Shown here: piece after piece, positions 16,899-26,671 of the stretch
How the letters are laid out: every line of letters begins with the position of its first letter
Numbering within the stretch: the stretch's first letter is position 1
NCBI GenBank assembly: GCA_003635185.1
Contig: PYJA01000140.1
Coordinates: 17,339 to 62,819 of the forward strand
Length of the DNA: 45,481 bases
Origin: Candidatus Poribacteria bacterium
Lineage (GTDB): Bacteria; Poribacteria; WGA-4E; WGA-3G
Reading direction: 5' to 3'
Notes under the pieces: generated by a model
Seen by the model: only the letters and a program-made list of their open reading frames with translations
Databases searched by the model: none
What the model was told of the DNA's origin: nothing
Program-made: the position numbers and the translations under genes

Positions 16899-16927
16899 TT
16901 GACATATAAAAAAACTGTTGGTAAGAT
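16899..16927 (+). promoter_or_regulatory. Sigma-70-type promoter for malate synthase G
   Basis: A perfect -35 TTGACA (16899-16904) is followed after 17 bases by TAAGAT (16922-16927), a five-of-six match to TATAAT. Transcription would begin near 16934, leaving about 100 bases of leader before the malate synthase start at 17035. The region also faces the divergent small membrane protein gene. Confidence 0.65.
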
Positions 16928-17034
16928 AATTGGAACTTGATATAGTGTGTGAGTTTATGCAACCATACACCGACTCAGTATAATCCACACCGCAATAGGA
17001 ACATGAAATTATGTCTTGGAATGGAGAAGAAAGC

Positions 17035-19221
17035 ATGGAAAACCGGATTGAAATCGGTAACCTCAAAATTGATAACGCTCTATATGCATTGGTGAAAGAT
17101 GAAATTGCGCCTGGAACAGGGATAGATGCAGACTCATTCTGGATAGCATTTGACGAAATTGTCAAGGAATTAGCACCAGAAAACCGGTTACTTTTGGAAA
17201 AACGGGATTTCCTGCAGCAGCAGATTGACGCGTGGCATCTTGAACGCAAGGGTGAACTGATAGATCATGAAGCGTATTCTACATTTCTTGCCGACATAGG
17301 ATATCTGGTGCCTGAAGGTGATGATTTTATCGTTATAACCGAAAACGTTGATTTAGAGATTGCGCTGATTGCAGGCCCGCAGTTAGTTGTGCCGGTAGAT
17401 AATGCTCGCTATGCGCTAAACGCTACAAACGCACGATGGGGAAGCCTCTATGACGCTCTTTACGGAACCGATGTGATTGATGAAACCGATGGTGCTGCTC
17501 GCGGTGACACCTATAATCCAACTCGAGGTGCGAAAGTCATCGCTTACACGGAACAGTTTTTAGATGACATCGTTAGTCTTGAATCTGAAAGTTTTTCTAA
17601 CATAACCAAATTTTTCCTTAAAACAATTGGTGGAAAGTTGCAGCTGCGCGCTACACTTCGTAATGGAAAAGAAGTCGGATTAGAAGACCCGTCCAAATTT
17701 GTCGGTTTTACACAAGATGGTGATGACCTTAGTTCTGTCCTGCTTCAAAACCACGGGTTGCATATTGAAGTCAAGATTGACAGAGAACACCCGATTGGCA
17801 AAGCACATCCTGCTGGTGTGGCAGATGTGATCCTTGAATCTGCCATCACGACTATTCAAGATTGCGAGGATTCGGTTGCTGCGGTTGATGCCGAGGATAA
17901 GGTGCGTGTCTATAGCAACTGGAACGGTATTATGAAAGGGACTTTGGAGACAACGTTCGAGAAAAATGGCAAGATGATAACCCGCCGATTAGCACCAGAT
18001 AAAACATACACAGCACCAGATGGGAGCACTTTTACGTTGTCGGGCAGAAGTTTGCTCCTGATTCGGAATGTTGGACTCCACATGTATACAGATGCAGTTT
18101 TGACAGCAGGTGAAGAAGAAGTCCCGGAAGGTTTCCTGGATGCGATGATAACGACATTCGCTGCTATGCACGATTTGCAAGGCAACGGCAAATGCACAAA
18201 TAGCAAAACAGGTAGTGTCTATATCGTAAAACCGAAATTCCATGGACCTGAAGAAGTAGATATGACAATCCGGTTATTCGAAAAGATAGAAGATGCGTTG
18301 GGTCTCGCAGCGAATACTATTAAAATAGGTATTATGGATGAAGAACGCCGCACTACCGTCAATCTCAAAGAAGTACTTCGGATAGCATCACAACGTCTTG
18401 TGTTCATAAATACCGGCTTTTTGGACAGAACAGGTGATGAAATCCACACCAGCATGGCAGCCGGTCCAATGATATCGAAGACAGATATTCGCAATGAACC
18501 GTGGATGCGCGCCTATGAGGACTGGAACGTTGATATTGGGATTGAGACAGGTTTACCCGGGCTTACACAGATCGGGAAGGGAATGTGGACAAAACCTGAT
18601 GAGATGGCAGAGATGCTTGAGGCAAAAGTGAATCATCCGATGGCGGGAGCAACGACAGCGTGGGTGCCTTCACCGACTGCCGCTACATTGCACGCAACAC
18701 ATTATCATAAAGTAAATGTGGCAAAATGGTTGAATGAGTTGGCTTTGCGCGAGCGCGCAAGTTTAAGAGACCTACTGACCCCGCCCTTGCTAAAAGAACG
18801 CGAATTGTCCGCAGATCAAATTCAACGTGAGATGGACAACAATGCACAAGGAATACTCGGCTATGTTGTGCGATGGATAGATCAAGGAATCGGTTGTTCC
18901 AAAATACCGGATATCAATAACGTCGGTTTGATGGAAGATCGTGCAACGTTACGCATTTCGAGCCAACATATTGCGAATTGGTTGCATCATGGGATTGTCA
19001 CAAGATCGCAGGTAACAGAGACGTTTGAACGGATGGCGAAGGTTGTTGATAAACAAAACGAGGAAGACCCGAACTATCGGAATATGTCTCCCAATTACGA
19101 GCAAAGTATCGCTTTTCAAGCAGCGTTAGATTTAGTCTTTAAAGGTTGTGAGTTGCCTAACGGGTATACAGAATTTGTGCTTCATCCACGTAGACGCGAG
19201 GTTAAATCAAAAAATAAATAA
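17035..19221 (+). CDS. glcB: Malate synthase G
   Basis: The enzyme condenses glyoxylate with acetyl-CoA to malate. The 728 residues are close to the usual 720-730 and match E. coli GlcB from end to end as I recall it: [51 protein letters not shown] (metal-binding acidic residues), [59 protein letters not shown] and IGCSKIPDI with catalytic Asp nearby in [13 protein letters not shown]. The ATG at 17035 aligns with the GlcB N-terminus; an in-frame ATG at 17011 adds eight residues. It has its own sigma-70-type promoter and a shared terminator hairpin at its end. It would absorb glyoxylate made from pentose-derived glycolaldehyde. Confidence 0.97.
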   Translation: MENRIEIGNLKIDNALYALVKDEIAPGTGIDADSFWIAFDEIVKELAPENRLLLEKRDFLQQQIDAWHLERKGELIDHEAYSTFLADIGYLVPEGDDFIVITENVDLEIALIAGPQLVVPVDNARYALNATNARWGSLYDALYGTDVIDETDGAARGDTYNPTRGAKVIAYTEQFLDDIVSLESESFSNITKFFLKTIGGKLQLRATLRNGKEVGLEDPSKFVGFTQDGDDLSSVLLQNHGLHIEVKIDREHPIGKAHPAGVADVILESAITTIQDCEDSVAAVDAEDKVRVYSNWNGIMKGTLETTFEKNGKMITRRLAPDKTYTAPDGSTFTLSGRSLLLIRNVGLHMYTDAVLTAGEEEVPEGFLDAMITTFAAMHDLQGNGKCTNSKTGSVYIVKPKFHGPEEVDMTIRLFEKIEDALGLAANTIKIGIMDEERRTTVNLKEVLRIASQRLVFINTGFLDRTGDEIHTSMAAGPMISKTDIRNEPWMRAYEDWNVDIGIETGLPGLTQIGKGMWTKPDEMAEMLEAKVNHPMAGATTAWVPSPTAATLHATHYHKVNVAKWLNELALRERASLRDLLTPPLLKERELSADQIQREMDNNAQGILGYVVRWIDQGIGCSKIPDINNVGLMEDRATLRISSQHIANWLHHGIVTRSQVTETFERMAKVVDKQNEEDPNYRNMSPNYEQSIAFQAALDLVFKGCELPNGYTEFVLHPRRREVKSKNK

Positions 19222-19228
19222 AACAACG

Positions 19229-19255
19229 ATAGTATAAGGAATATCCTTATACTAT
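19229..19255. terminator. Bidirectional terminator hairpin between convergent genes
   Basis: A 12-bp perfect stem (ATAGTATAAGGA / TCCTTATACTAT) with an ATA loop lies in the 46 bases between the malate synthase stop and the stop of the converging hydrolase gene. A-rich sequence lies to its left and a short T-run to its right, so it could end both transcripts. Confidence 0.75.
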
Positions 19256-19267
19256 TTGGTCTCTACC

Positions 19268-20122
19268 TTATGAGTGAATCCTATAAAATTTGATCGCATT
19301 ATCGTGAAAAAGTTTTTTTAATTCTTCAGGTGTACATCCTGAGACAGCTTCTTGCAATGTCTGCACCCAACGTGGATAATCCGATGCTAACGTCGAAACT
19401 GGCCAATCGCTTCCATAAATAACACGGTCAAATCCAAAACACTCAATAACGTGTTCAATATACGGCTGCAAGTCAATAGCAGTCCAGTTCTCGTGGTCTG
19501 CCTCCGTTACCAAACCCGAAATTTTACAATAGACGTTTGGGAAATCCGCAAGCGTCTTCATCTCCTGCTTCCACGGTTCAAACAGTCGGTTTTTGATATC
19601 TGGCTTGCCGATATGATCTAAAATAAATTGCACATTTGGACACTGTCCTACAAGCCGAATAGCATTGGCGAGTTGCGGGTGAAAGATACAAATATCAAAA
19701 CTCAATCCGTACCGCGCAAGCGTTTTCACACCATTCACGAAGTTGGGTTGGATACAGAAATCAACACTTTCCCCTTGAATAAGGCGGCGAATGCCTTTTA
19801 CAAGCGTATCCTCAGCCAATTTTTCCACAAAAGGTGCTACCTGTTTGCCCTCTTCAAGCGGCGCCCATGCTACAATACCGCGAATGCGGGGTTCTATCGC
19901 TGCAAGCGAGGTAACCCAAGCTGTCTCTTTCAGTCCATCATCAGGATGCACATCACATTGGACAAAAACAATGGATCCTACTTCCAGATTCTCGTGCGCG
20001 GCAGAATAATCTTTTAGAAGATACGGTTTATTTAGTGTTGGAACTTGCTTAAGCCATGGATATCTGAACTGCTTCGGATGCCATAGATGAACATGCGTAT
20101 CTACAATCGGGAATTTTTCCAT
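19268..20122 (-). CDS. Amidohydrolase of the L-fuconolactonase group (COG3618-like)
   Basis: This 284-residue TIM-barrel metal-dependent hydrolase of the amidohydrolase_2 group probably opens a sugar lactone. It begins PIVDTHVHLWHP with metal-binding His residues 10 and 12, shows the conserved ILDHIGKP, and ends with the metal-binding Asp in IYGSDWPVS. The start at 20122 has GGAGG at proper spacing (GGAGGCAAATAATG); the open frame extends 20 codons further but those codons lack a ribosome binding site. It would feed aldonic acids into dehydratase/KDG-kinase steps encoded nearby. The substrate (L-fuconolactone, L-rhamnonolactone or others) cannot be set from sequence. Confidence 0.85.
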   Translation of the reverse strand: MEKFPIVDTHVHLWHPKQFRYPWLKQVPTLNKPYLLKDYSAAHENLEVGSIVFVQCDVHPDDGLKETAWVTSLAAIEPRIRGIVAWAPLEEGKQVAPFVEKLAEDTLVKGIRRLIQGESVDFCIQPNFVNGVKTLARYGLSFDICIFHPQLANAIRLVGQCPNVQFILDHIGKPDIKNRLFEPWKQEMKTLADFPNVYCKISGLVTEADHENWTAIDLQPYIEHVIECFGFDRVIYGSDWPVSTLASDYPRWVQTLQEAVSGCTPEELKKLFHDNAIKFYRIHS

Positions 20123-20199
20123 TATTTGCCTCCAATGTGCTAAGGATTGGTATATTTTACTACTTCTGCCGAAAATTGTCAATCTATTTAGGACTTACG

Positions 20200-21528
20200 C
20201 CAGGGTTATTTAGTTTTAGGCATTTTAGTCGTTTTTTATCACAATCGTTAATATTTTTGGATATGCAGATATAACGTGATTTTTCACGCTATATCTGCTT
20301 ATATCTGCTATACTTCACCTTAAAAAATCTTACCCTTTGAGGTGAAAAATGCCAGAGAAAGATTCTCAACACTTGTTAGATAGATTAGCAGAAATAGAAG
20401 ATCCGCGCAAGGAGAAAGGAAAACGACACCCGTTGCACTCACTCCTCGCACTTATCATCATCGGTTTTATGTCTGGACATAAAGGGTATACTTCCACCGC
20501 AAAGTGGGCACGCTCTCAACCAGACCTCATCCAAGCACTCGGTTGGACACACAAGACATCGCCTTGTCCCGCAACGATACATAATGTGCTGAAAGTGTTA
20601 GAAGCTGATGTCGTTGAGAAGACATGGACAAACTGGGTAGAAGACGTTTGTAAATGTCGGTCTGATTTAGAAGGGTGTCTTGACGTAGTCGCTATAGACG
20701 GTCCAACGATGTGTGTTTCCAAAAAATGTGGTGCGGCAATAAGTCATTTACTCTCCGTTGTTTCTCATGAGTTAGGGGTTACCCTTACACAACAAGGTGT
20801 CAGTGGCAAAACCAACGAAATACCGGTTTCAACAGAGATACTCAAAGCGTTTGATGTAAGTGGGAAAGTCATCACAACAGACGCACTTTTGACACAGAAA
20901 ACTTTTTGCCAGGCCATCATAGCGGGGAATAGAGATTATGTGCTCCCTGTCAAAAACAACCAACCTGAGCTTTACGATGATATCCAAAAACTCTTTCAAG
21001 ACGTGCCTAATACACTTTCTGAGGACGCAACACATCCTCCATTAGGAGACCCTATTTACATGCACGAGACAGTTGAAAAATCACACGGGAGACTTGAGAC
21101 AAGGTGTCTCAAAGCAAGCACAAGTCTCAACGAACATCTGGACTGGCCGGGGATAGCACAAGTGTTCCAATGTCGTTATACTTACAAAAACCTGAACACA
21201 GGAGAAGAAACAACCAAAGTTCAATATGGTATTACAAGTCTGACACCCGAAGCAGCATCTGCTGAACGCTTACTTCAAATACGGCGTGGGCATTGGTCAA
21301 TAGAGAACAAGTCACATTGGATACGCGATACTCAACTCGGAGAAGACGCATCACCTGTCCGATGTGGTGCTATTCCACAAGTTATGGCTGCTTTGCGAAA
21401 TGCAGCATTAGCGGTATTGCGATTTGCTGGGGTTACACGGATAGCGGATAAGATAAAATATTATGCTTCAAAACCTTTACTCGCAGTTAACTTGATAACT
21501 GAGTGTTTTTAAAACTAAATAACCCTGG
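20200..21528 (+). mobile_element. ISAs1-family insertion sequence, apparently intact
   Basis: The element is bounded by perfect 18-bp inverted repeats, CCAGGGTTATTTAGTTTT at 20200-20217 and its complement at 21511-21528. It contains one transposase gene. No clear target duplication is visible: left flank ACTTACGC, right flank GTTTCTTA. The left flank is AGGACTTACGC, the outer end of the unrelated MITE/IS family seen at 11233, 40975 and 45359. Confidence 0.88.
20349..21512 (+). CDS. ISAs1-family transposase
   Basis: This 387-residue DDE transposase is intact. It opens with the family N-terminal domain (EIEDPRKEKGKRHPLHSLLA) and has the first catalytic Asp in DVVAIDG, the second in VITTDALL and the Glu in the diagnostic IENKSHWIRDTQLGEDAS. 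The ATG at 20349 is preceded by GAGGTG. The gene's TAA lies at the start of the right terminal repeat, as is common for compact IS. Full length and lack of damage suggest recent arrival. Confidence 0.95.
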   Translation: MPEKDSQHLLDRLAEIEDPRKEKGKRHPLHSLLALIIIGFMSGHKGYTSTAKWARSQPDLIQALGWTHKTSPCPATIHNVLKVLEADVVEKTWTNWVEDVCKCRSDLEGCLDVVAIDGPTMCVSKKCGAAISHLLSVVSHELGVTLTQQGVSGKTNEIPVSTEILKAFDVSGKVITTDALLTQKTFCQAIIAGNRDYVLPVKNNQPELYDDIQKLFQDVPNTLSEDATHPPLGDPIYMHETVEKSHGRLETRCLKASTSLNEHLDWPGIAQVFQCRYTYKNLNTGEETTKVQYGITSLTPEAASAERLLQIRRGHWSIENKSHWIRDTQLGEDASPVRCGAIPQVMAALRNAALAVLRFAGVTRIADKIKYYASKPLLAVNLITECF

Positions 21529-21544
21529 TTTCTTATATGAACAC

Positions 21545-21574
21545 TTGACATATTCCACAGAGATATGCTACAAT
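21545..21574 (+). promoter_or_regulatory. Sigma-70-type promoter just outside the ISAs1 right end
   Basis: TTGACA at 21545-21550 is followed after 18 bases by TACAAT at 21569-21574. It lies 17 bases beyond the IS end and about 100 bases before the downstream gene at 21678, which has AGGAGG before its ATG. Confidence 0.55.
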
Positions 21575-21677
21575 GTACTTAAGAGTGAGTAAATTTTTTC
21601 GCTAAACAGTGTAAAGGTGCATCCGAAAATGTGTATAGAAAAAATCATTAGGAGATATATTTCCAGGAGGTAGACAC

Positions 21678-22322
21678 ATGGCTTTTAGTGATTTCAAAAC
21701 AATTTCAGAAGTGCTGGAAAAATTTAGAATTACATACACAGTAAAAGATTTCGTCCCAATTGAGGAAACTTCATGCGTTCCTTCAGAGCAATTTTTGCAA
21801 GATTTTGAGTTTTGTACACAATACATTGATGTTTTTGCGTCTGAGGCAGCGCGTTGTGAGGCTATTATTTTTCCGATTTTGAAGGAGGTCTACAAAGCCT
21901 ACGCGGACAATTACGCGCTCTGGATTAAGAAAACCATTACCTACGATGAAACATTAAGCGGCACACCGGATTACCTTATCTCTACACGGTCTGAGTTAGG
22001 CATTCCTGTTGTCGGAATACCGCTGATCATCCTCGTTGAAGCAAAAAAGAACGATTTTGACCAAGGTTGGGGGCAATGCATAGCAGAGATGCTCGCTGCA
22101 CAAAAAATAAATGGGGATGCTGAGTTCCCTGTCTATGGCATTGTGAGCGACGGTAAATGGTGGGAATTTGGACAACTCGTTGGTGATGCCTTTACTCGAA
22201 ACAGAACAAGCGTAGCGATGGATAATTTGCCACGCCTCTTCGGAGCAGTTGATGCAGTCTTTAAAGCGAGCTGCAATGGGCATCACATGTATATGTCGCG
22301 CGAGAATTCCACCGATGTGTAA
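21678..22322 (+). CDS. PD-(D/E)XK nuclease-like hypothetical protein
   Basis: This 214-residue protein has the pattern of a small restriction-endonuclease-fold domain: GTPDYLIS (Asp of the active site) at about 95-101, LIILVEAKKNDFDQGWGQC (E-x-K site) at about 116-134, then a helix with conserved Gln (AEMLAAQKINGD) and VYGIVSDGKWWEFGQL. Such orphan proteins are widespread in cyanobacteria and environmental genomes, usually without an assigned role. A strong AGGAGG precedes the start and its own promoter lies just outside the IS. No methylase or helicase neighbour is present on this side. Confidence 0.7.
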   Translation: MAFSDFKTISEVLEKFRITYTVKDFVPIEETSCVPSEQFLQDFEFCTQYIDVFASEAARCEAIIFPILKEVYKAYADNYALWIKKTITYDETLSGTPDYLISTRSELGIPVVGIPLIILVEAKKNDFDQGWGQCIAEMLAAQKINGDAEFPVYGIVSDGKWWEFGQLVGDAFTRNRTSVAMDNLPRLFGAVDAVFKASCNGHHMYMSRENSTDV

Positions 22323-22448
22323 GTTCTGAATTGTTTGATTCGCTTTTTCAGAATTATGCAACCGTTTCACCCTCAATTGGTGTCACTATATATAGATTAC
22401 TTATACAATAATTTATAGTAGATTTTCAATTGACGATACACCATTGAT

Positions 22449-22473
22449 CGGCGCGTTTATAAAGCGCACCTAC
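22449..22473. repeat. GC-rich REP-like hairpin ending in CTAC
   Basis: GGCGCGTTTATAAAGCGCAC folds on itself (GCGC arms around TTTATAAA) and is followed by CTAC. Read on the other strand it is GTAG then a hairpin, the same arrangement as the array at 4291. It sits in the 245-base gap before the MoxR gene, which otherwise holds no feature I can support. Confidence 0.4.
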
Positions 22474-22567
22474 CCAGCAGCTGTTTACAAATTTTATATT
22501 CATCATAAATCGAAACAACCCTTAACTGTTTTTTTATTAGAGAGACTCAGATTAAAAAGGAATAATT

Positions 22568-23587
22568 ATGCAAACACCACAACACATTGACCAAATGGAT
22601 GCTGATGACGTTGCGGCTATTGACGAATTACGCGATGTCTATGACCAACTAAAGAAAGCACTTGCAAAAATCATTATCGGGCAGGAGCAAGTCATTGAAA
22701 ATTTATCGATTTGTCTGTTTTCGCAAGGGCATGCGTTGTTAATGGGTGTACCTGGCTTAGCGAAAACGCTTTTGGTAAGAAAATTTGCCGAAACCATGGC
22801 ATTAGAGTTTAGTCGAATCCAATTCACACCTGACCTCATGCCGATGGACATCACTGGCACCGACATCCTTCAAGAAATTCCAGGTGGCAGACGCGAATTT
22901 GAATTCGTAAAGGGACCACTTTTTGCCAACCTTATCCTTGCTGATGAAATTAACCGCGCACCTTCCAAAACGCAGGCAGCAATGCTTGAAGCAATGCAGG
23001 AACACAAAATCACGGTAATCGGCAGAACCTACCAATTAGATCCGCCGTTCTTTGTTTTAGCAACACAAAATCCCATCGAACAGGAAGGGACATACCCGTT
23101 GCCGGAAGCGCAATTAGATCGGTTCATGTTCAGAATTGAGGTAGACTACCCTGCACGTTCTGAAGAAATCGAAATTGCTCGGACAACAACCGGCATGTCA
23201 CTTCCTACATTGGAACATGTCCTAACAGGTGATCGAGTCATAGCGTTCCAAAATCTTGTTCGGCGAGTTCCGGTATCTGAACACATCTACGAATTCGCAG
23301 TTGACTTAGCACGTAGCACACGACCAAAAAGCGATGCAGCCCCAGATTGGCTCAAGCCTCTCGTCGCTTGGGGAGCAGGGCCACGTGCAGTTCAATATTT
23401 AATCCTCGGTGCAAAGGCACGTGCTGCGCTTAGCGGTAGTTATATGGCGCGCCTTGAAGATGTGGTCGTAGTCGCGAGTCCTGTGTTAGCACACCGCGTC
23501 ATTACTTCCTTCGCTGCCGAATCCGAAAACATCACCAGTCAAGATATCGTTGAACGACTTGTGGAAGAACTGTCTGAACAAGGATAA
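22568..23587 (+). CDS. MoxR-family AAA+ ATPase
   Basis: This 339-residue MoxR ATPase is a chaperone-like AAA+ protein. Walker A is GVPGLAKT (60-67), Walker B LILADE (122-127) followed by INRAPSKTQAAMLEAMQE (128-145), and sensor 1 sits in FVLATQNPIEQEGTYPLPEA. MoxR proteins work with DUF58 and VWA-domain proteins to mature or insert metal or cofactors or to remodel envelope complexes. This is the first gene of the operon that continues into DUF58 (three-base gap), BatA-VWA and VWA-GATase genes. No export signal is present. Confidence 0.95.
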   Translation: MQTPQHIDQMDADDVAAIDELRDVYDQLKKALAKIIIGQEQVIENLSICLFSQGHALLMGVPGLAKTLLVRKFAETMALEFSRIQFTPDLMPMDITGTDILQEIPGGRREFEFVKGPLFANLILADEINRAPSKTQAAMLEAMQEHKITVIGRTYQLDPPFFVLATQNPIEQEGTYPLPEAQLDRFMFRIEVDYPARSEEIEIARTTTGMSLPTLEHVLTGDRVIAFQNLVRRVPVSEHIYEFAVDLARSTRPKSDAAPDWLKPLVAWGAGPRAVQYLILGAKARAALSGSYMARLEDVVVVASPVLAHRVITSFAAESENITSQDIVERLVEELSEQG

Positions 23588-23590
23588 AAC

Positions 23591-24493
23591 ATGGCATTAC
23601 AACTCAAACGAGACTACCTTAACCAAAAAGTCTTGGAACGTCTTTCAACGCTACAACTGCATGCCCGGTTACCGATGATAGGCAGCGTATCCGGCAAACA
23701 TCGCAGTCCGATTCGCGGGTCAAGTCTTGAATTTGCTGAATACCGTAAGTACGTGCCAGGTGACGACACGCGAAGGCTTGATTGGCGTGCTTATGCCCGT
23801 AATGACCGTTACTATATCAAGGAATTTGAGGCAGATACAAACCTGCGGATGTGCTTAATCGTTGATACCAGCGGCTCAATGGGATTCGCTTACAACGGGA
23901 CCAGTAAACTTGACTATGCGCGCCGTATCGGTGGCACATTAGCCTATATTGCCGCGCTACAAGGCGATGCTGTCGGACTCTACTGTGCAGGCACACAGTT
24001 CCACAAAGAGATTCCACCAAAACGCAGTGCGACACACCTCAGTGCAGTGCTTGATGAACTCGGAGCAGCAGAACCATCAGGTGAAACAGGGTTAGCAGAA
24101 GTACTTCACGAGACCGCTGAACGTGTCCCACAGAGAGCACTGATTGTTATTATCTCAGACCTATTCATTGATCCAGAAGTAGTGCGGAACTGTTTTGAGC
24201 ATCTACGATTCCGTAAGCACGACGTGGCAGTGTTCCATCTAATAGAACAAAACGAACTTGATTTTGAATTCGATCGTCCTATGCGGTTTGTTGATATGGA
24301 GGGTGGCGAACCTATATTGGCAGATCCAGTCATTGTAGGTGAGCAGTACCGTCGTGCGCTTGAAGTATACCTTGAAAGCATGAATGAAGTTATCCGAGAT
24401 ACCGAAATTGATTACCATCGCATCTGCATTCACGAAGACTACGGGGACGTGTTAGCAAAATTCTTATTAGGACGAACCCCTAAGAAAGCATAA
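23591..24493 (+). CDS. DUF58/VWA-like protein
   Basis: This 300-residue protein is the standard partner of MoxR. The DUF58 core is at about 40-80: SSLEFAEYRKYVPGDDTRR, LDWRAYARNDRYYIKEF. A VWA-type metal site follows, VDTSGSMGF (91-99). It lacks membrane segments, so it is cytoplasmic. It starts three bases after the MoxR stop with AAGGA in the end of that gene, so the two are translated together. Confidence 0.92.
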   Translation: MALQLKRDYLNQKVLERLSTLQLHARLPMIGSVSGKHRSPIRGSSLEFAEYRKYVPGDDTRRLDWRAYARNDRYYIKEFEADTNLRMCLIVDTSGSMGFAYNGTSKLDYARRIGGTLAYIAALQGDAVGLYCAGTQFHKEIPPKRSATHLSAVLDELGAAEPSGETGLAEVLHETAERVPQRALIVIISDLFIDPEVVRNCFEHLRFRKHDVAVFHLIEQNELDFEFDRPMRFVDMEGGEPILADPVIVGEQYRRALEVYLESMNEVIRDTEIDYHRICIHEDYGDVLAKFLLGRTPKKA

Positions 24494-24502
24494 GTGGCTA
24501 TC

Positions 24503-24612
24503 GGCTTTCAGCAGTCGGTTTTCAGAAAAGACTGGCTCTACCAAAAGAATAAATATGCAAGATTTTAGAAAATCGCAGATAACTGACGACTGAAAGCCGA
24601 TTGCTGAAAGCC
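24503..24612. repeat. 23-bp inverted repeat between DUF58 and BatA genes
   Basis: GGCTTTCAGCAGTCGGTTTT plus CAG at 24503-24525 is repeated inverted at 24590-24612 with two mismatches. The intervening 64 bases have no gene. The only interruption of the tight MoxR-DUF58-BatA spacing is this 126-base repeat-bearing gap, so it looks like an interspersed repeat that landed in the operon. Confidence 0.6.
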
Positions 24613-24619
24613 AATAACT

Positions 24620-26641
24620 ATGAATTTCCTACAACCTTTAGCATTAATAGCACTTCCCTTGATGTTGCTACCGGTGATTATTCATCTGATTAATCAGCAG
24701 CGGCACCGGACTGTCCCTTGGGCAGCGATGATGTTTTTGATGACTGCGAAACGCATGAGCAAAGGTATGGCACGTATTCGTCATATACTTATACTGTTGA
24801 TGCGTACGCTTGCTATCGCAGCACTAATTTTTGCTATCAGTCGTCCACTCTCTGGGGGATGGTTAGGAAGTATCGGAATGGCTAAACCCGATGTCACTAT
24901 GGTGCTGCTCGACCGATCTGCAAGTATGGAAACACAAGACCTACAGGCTGGCGAATCAAAGAGGTCTACGGCACTAAAAAGACTTGCACAATTACTGGAA
25001 CAAGGAGATTATGGAACACACCTGATTCTAATTGATAGTGCCACAGGACAATTACAAGAAATAGATTCACCAAAAGCATTATTAAGCCTACCTATGACCG
25101 AATCAAGTGCTACGAGTGCCAATATTCCGGGCATGCTTGAATCCGCCTTAACCTACCTCAAGGCAAACAATTCTGGACGTGCGGATGTATGGCTCTGTTC
25201 TGATCTCCATGAGAACGATTGGGCTGTTGACAGCGGGCGTTGGGATGCGATACGCGACGAATTTGCGCAATTAGACGGTGTGCATCATTTCCTGCTCGCA
25301 TATTCAGCACCATCTTCGGACAACTTATCAGTCCGGGTGGAAAATGTCCAGCGGTGGCAACGCGGCAATGAAGCAGAACTCATCCTTGATGTAATGGTTC
25401 GCAGCGATGGCAATAATGTCTCAACGCGAAAGGTCCCGATTGAGTTTGAAGTTAACAACGTGCGTTCTGTGGTGGAAGTTGAACTTGATGCACGCGGAGG
25501 CTCTTTGCAGGGACATCGCATTCCTATTGATGGCACACGGACTTCGGGATGGGGATCTGTCGGGTTGCCCGGTGATGCAAATCCCTTGGACAACCGATTT
25601 TTCTTTGTATTTTCAGAACCCCCTGCGCGGCAATCGGTGATCGTCAGTGATGATGCGAAAACTGGCGAAGCGTTTCGGCGCGCACTCGCTATCCCACCAG
25701 ACGCTCGACTTCAACATCAAGCAGCAGTGTTTCCCACGAATCGGGTTGGAGAGATTGACTGGGAGAGGACAGGATTGTTGATCTGGCAGGCAGCTTTGCC
25801 TAATGGGTTGGTTGCGGAGCAGATTCAGAACTTCGTCAACAACGGACGTGTGGTTATCTTCTTCCCACCGCGTCAAAATGCTGGTGGACAAATGTTTGAC
25901 TCACGTTGGAACGACTGGCAAACACCGGATGATGAACAGACTTCTCAGATTTCCTGGTGGCGTGGCGATACAGACCTGTTTGCACATGTAGATAGCGGTA
26001 ATCCTTTGCCTTTGAACGAACTACGGACATATCGGTATCGTGCTATTGAAAGTACTGGAACACCACTGGCAAGATTTGACAACGATGCGCCGCTACTAAC
26101 CCGTGTGAATACTGACCTCGGTGCAGTTTATTTTTGTAGTACACTCCCTACAGCGCAGTTCTCGTCTCTTGAGCGCGATGGCGTGGTATTTTATGTGATG
26201 TTGCAGCGTGCATTGGCACAAGGATGTCGCGCATTAACTGATGCGTCTCAACGTGACGCTACAGCCGATGCGCTTGCAGATCGTGAACAGTGGGAGCCAA
26301 TTGCACCTGAAGGGGACACCATCTCAGTTTCGCAACGCGGATTACATGCTGGCGTGTTCCGAGACGAAGCGTATTGGGTGGCAATAAACCGCAGCCAAGC
26401 TGAAGATGCTGCTAAGGCAGCGCCCGTCCAAACTGTAGATACATTATTTGATGGATTATCTTATCGGCGAATAGATGTGGAAGTCGGAGATACCTCATCT
26501 TTAGCTAATGAACTCTGGCGTATTTTTCTAATTGCGATGGCGATAGCACTTATTGTGGAAGCGGTGCTGAGTTTACCGAGCAAAAAGGCAGAAAGTAGTC
26601 CTATCGTAGATTTAACTGCAGCAGATGCAAACGCTGATTAA
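24620..26641 (+). CDS. BatA-domain / VWA membrane protein
   Basis: This 673-residue membrane protein starts with the BatA N-terminal domain: helix 1 at about 4-24, LINQQRHRTVPWAAMMFL, and helix 2 at about 55-75 (HILILLMRTLAIAALIF). A VWA domain follows with the metal site DRSAS at 98-102 after VTMVLL. The middle is an extracytoplasmic beta-rich region, and residues about 630-655 (IFLIAMAIALIVEAVLSL) form a C-terminal membrane helix. BatA proteins cooperate with MoxR and DUF58 at the membrane. Confidence 0.9.
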   Translation: MNFLQPLALIALPLMLLPVIIHLINQQRHRTVPWAAMMFLMTAKRMSKGMARIRHILILLMRTLAIAALIFAISRPLSGGWLGSIGMAKPDVTMVLLDRSASMETQDLQAGESKRSTALKRLAQLLEQGDYGTHLILIDSATGQLQEIDSPKALLSLPMTESSATSANIPGMLESALTYLKANNSGRADVWLCSDLHENDWAVDSGRWDAIRDEFAQLDGVHHFLLAYSAPSSDNLSVRVENVQRWQRGNEAELILDVMVRSDGNNVSTRKVPIEFEVNNVRSVVEVELDARGGSLQGHRIPIDGTRTSGWGSVGLPGDANPLDNRFFFVFSEPPARQSVIVSDDAKTGEAFRRALAIPPDARLQHQAAVFPTNRVGEIDWERTGLLIWQAALPNGLVAEQIQNFVNNGRVVIFFPPRQNAGGQMFDSRWNDWQTPDDEQTSQISWWRGDTDLFAHVDSGNPLPLNELRTYRYRAIESTGTPLARFDNDAPLLTRVNTDLGAVYFCSTLPTAQFSSLERDGVVFYVMLQRALAQGCRALTDASQRDATADALADREQWEPIAPEGDTISVSQRGLHAGVFRDEAYWVAINRSQAEDAAKAAPVQTVDTLFDGLSYRRIDVEVGDTSSLANELWRIFLIAMAIALIVEAVLSLPSKKAESSPIVDLTAADANAD

Positions 26642-26671
26642 ACACATATTAAACCTGGATCCCAACAAAAT

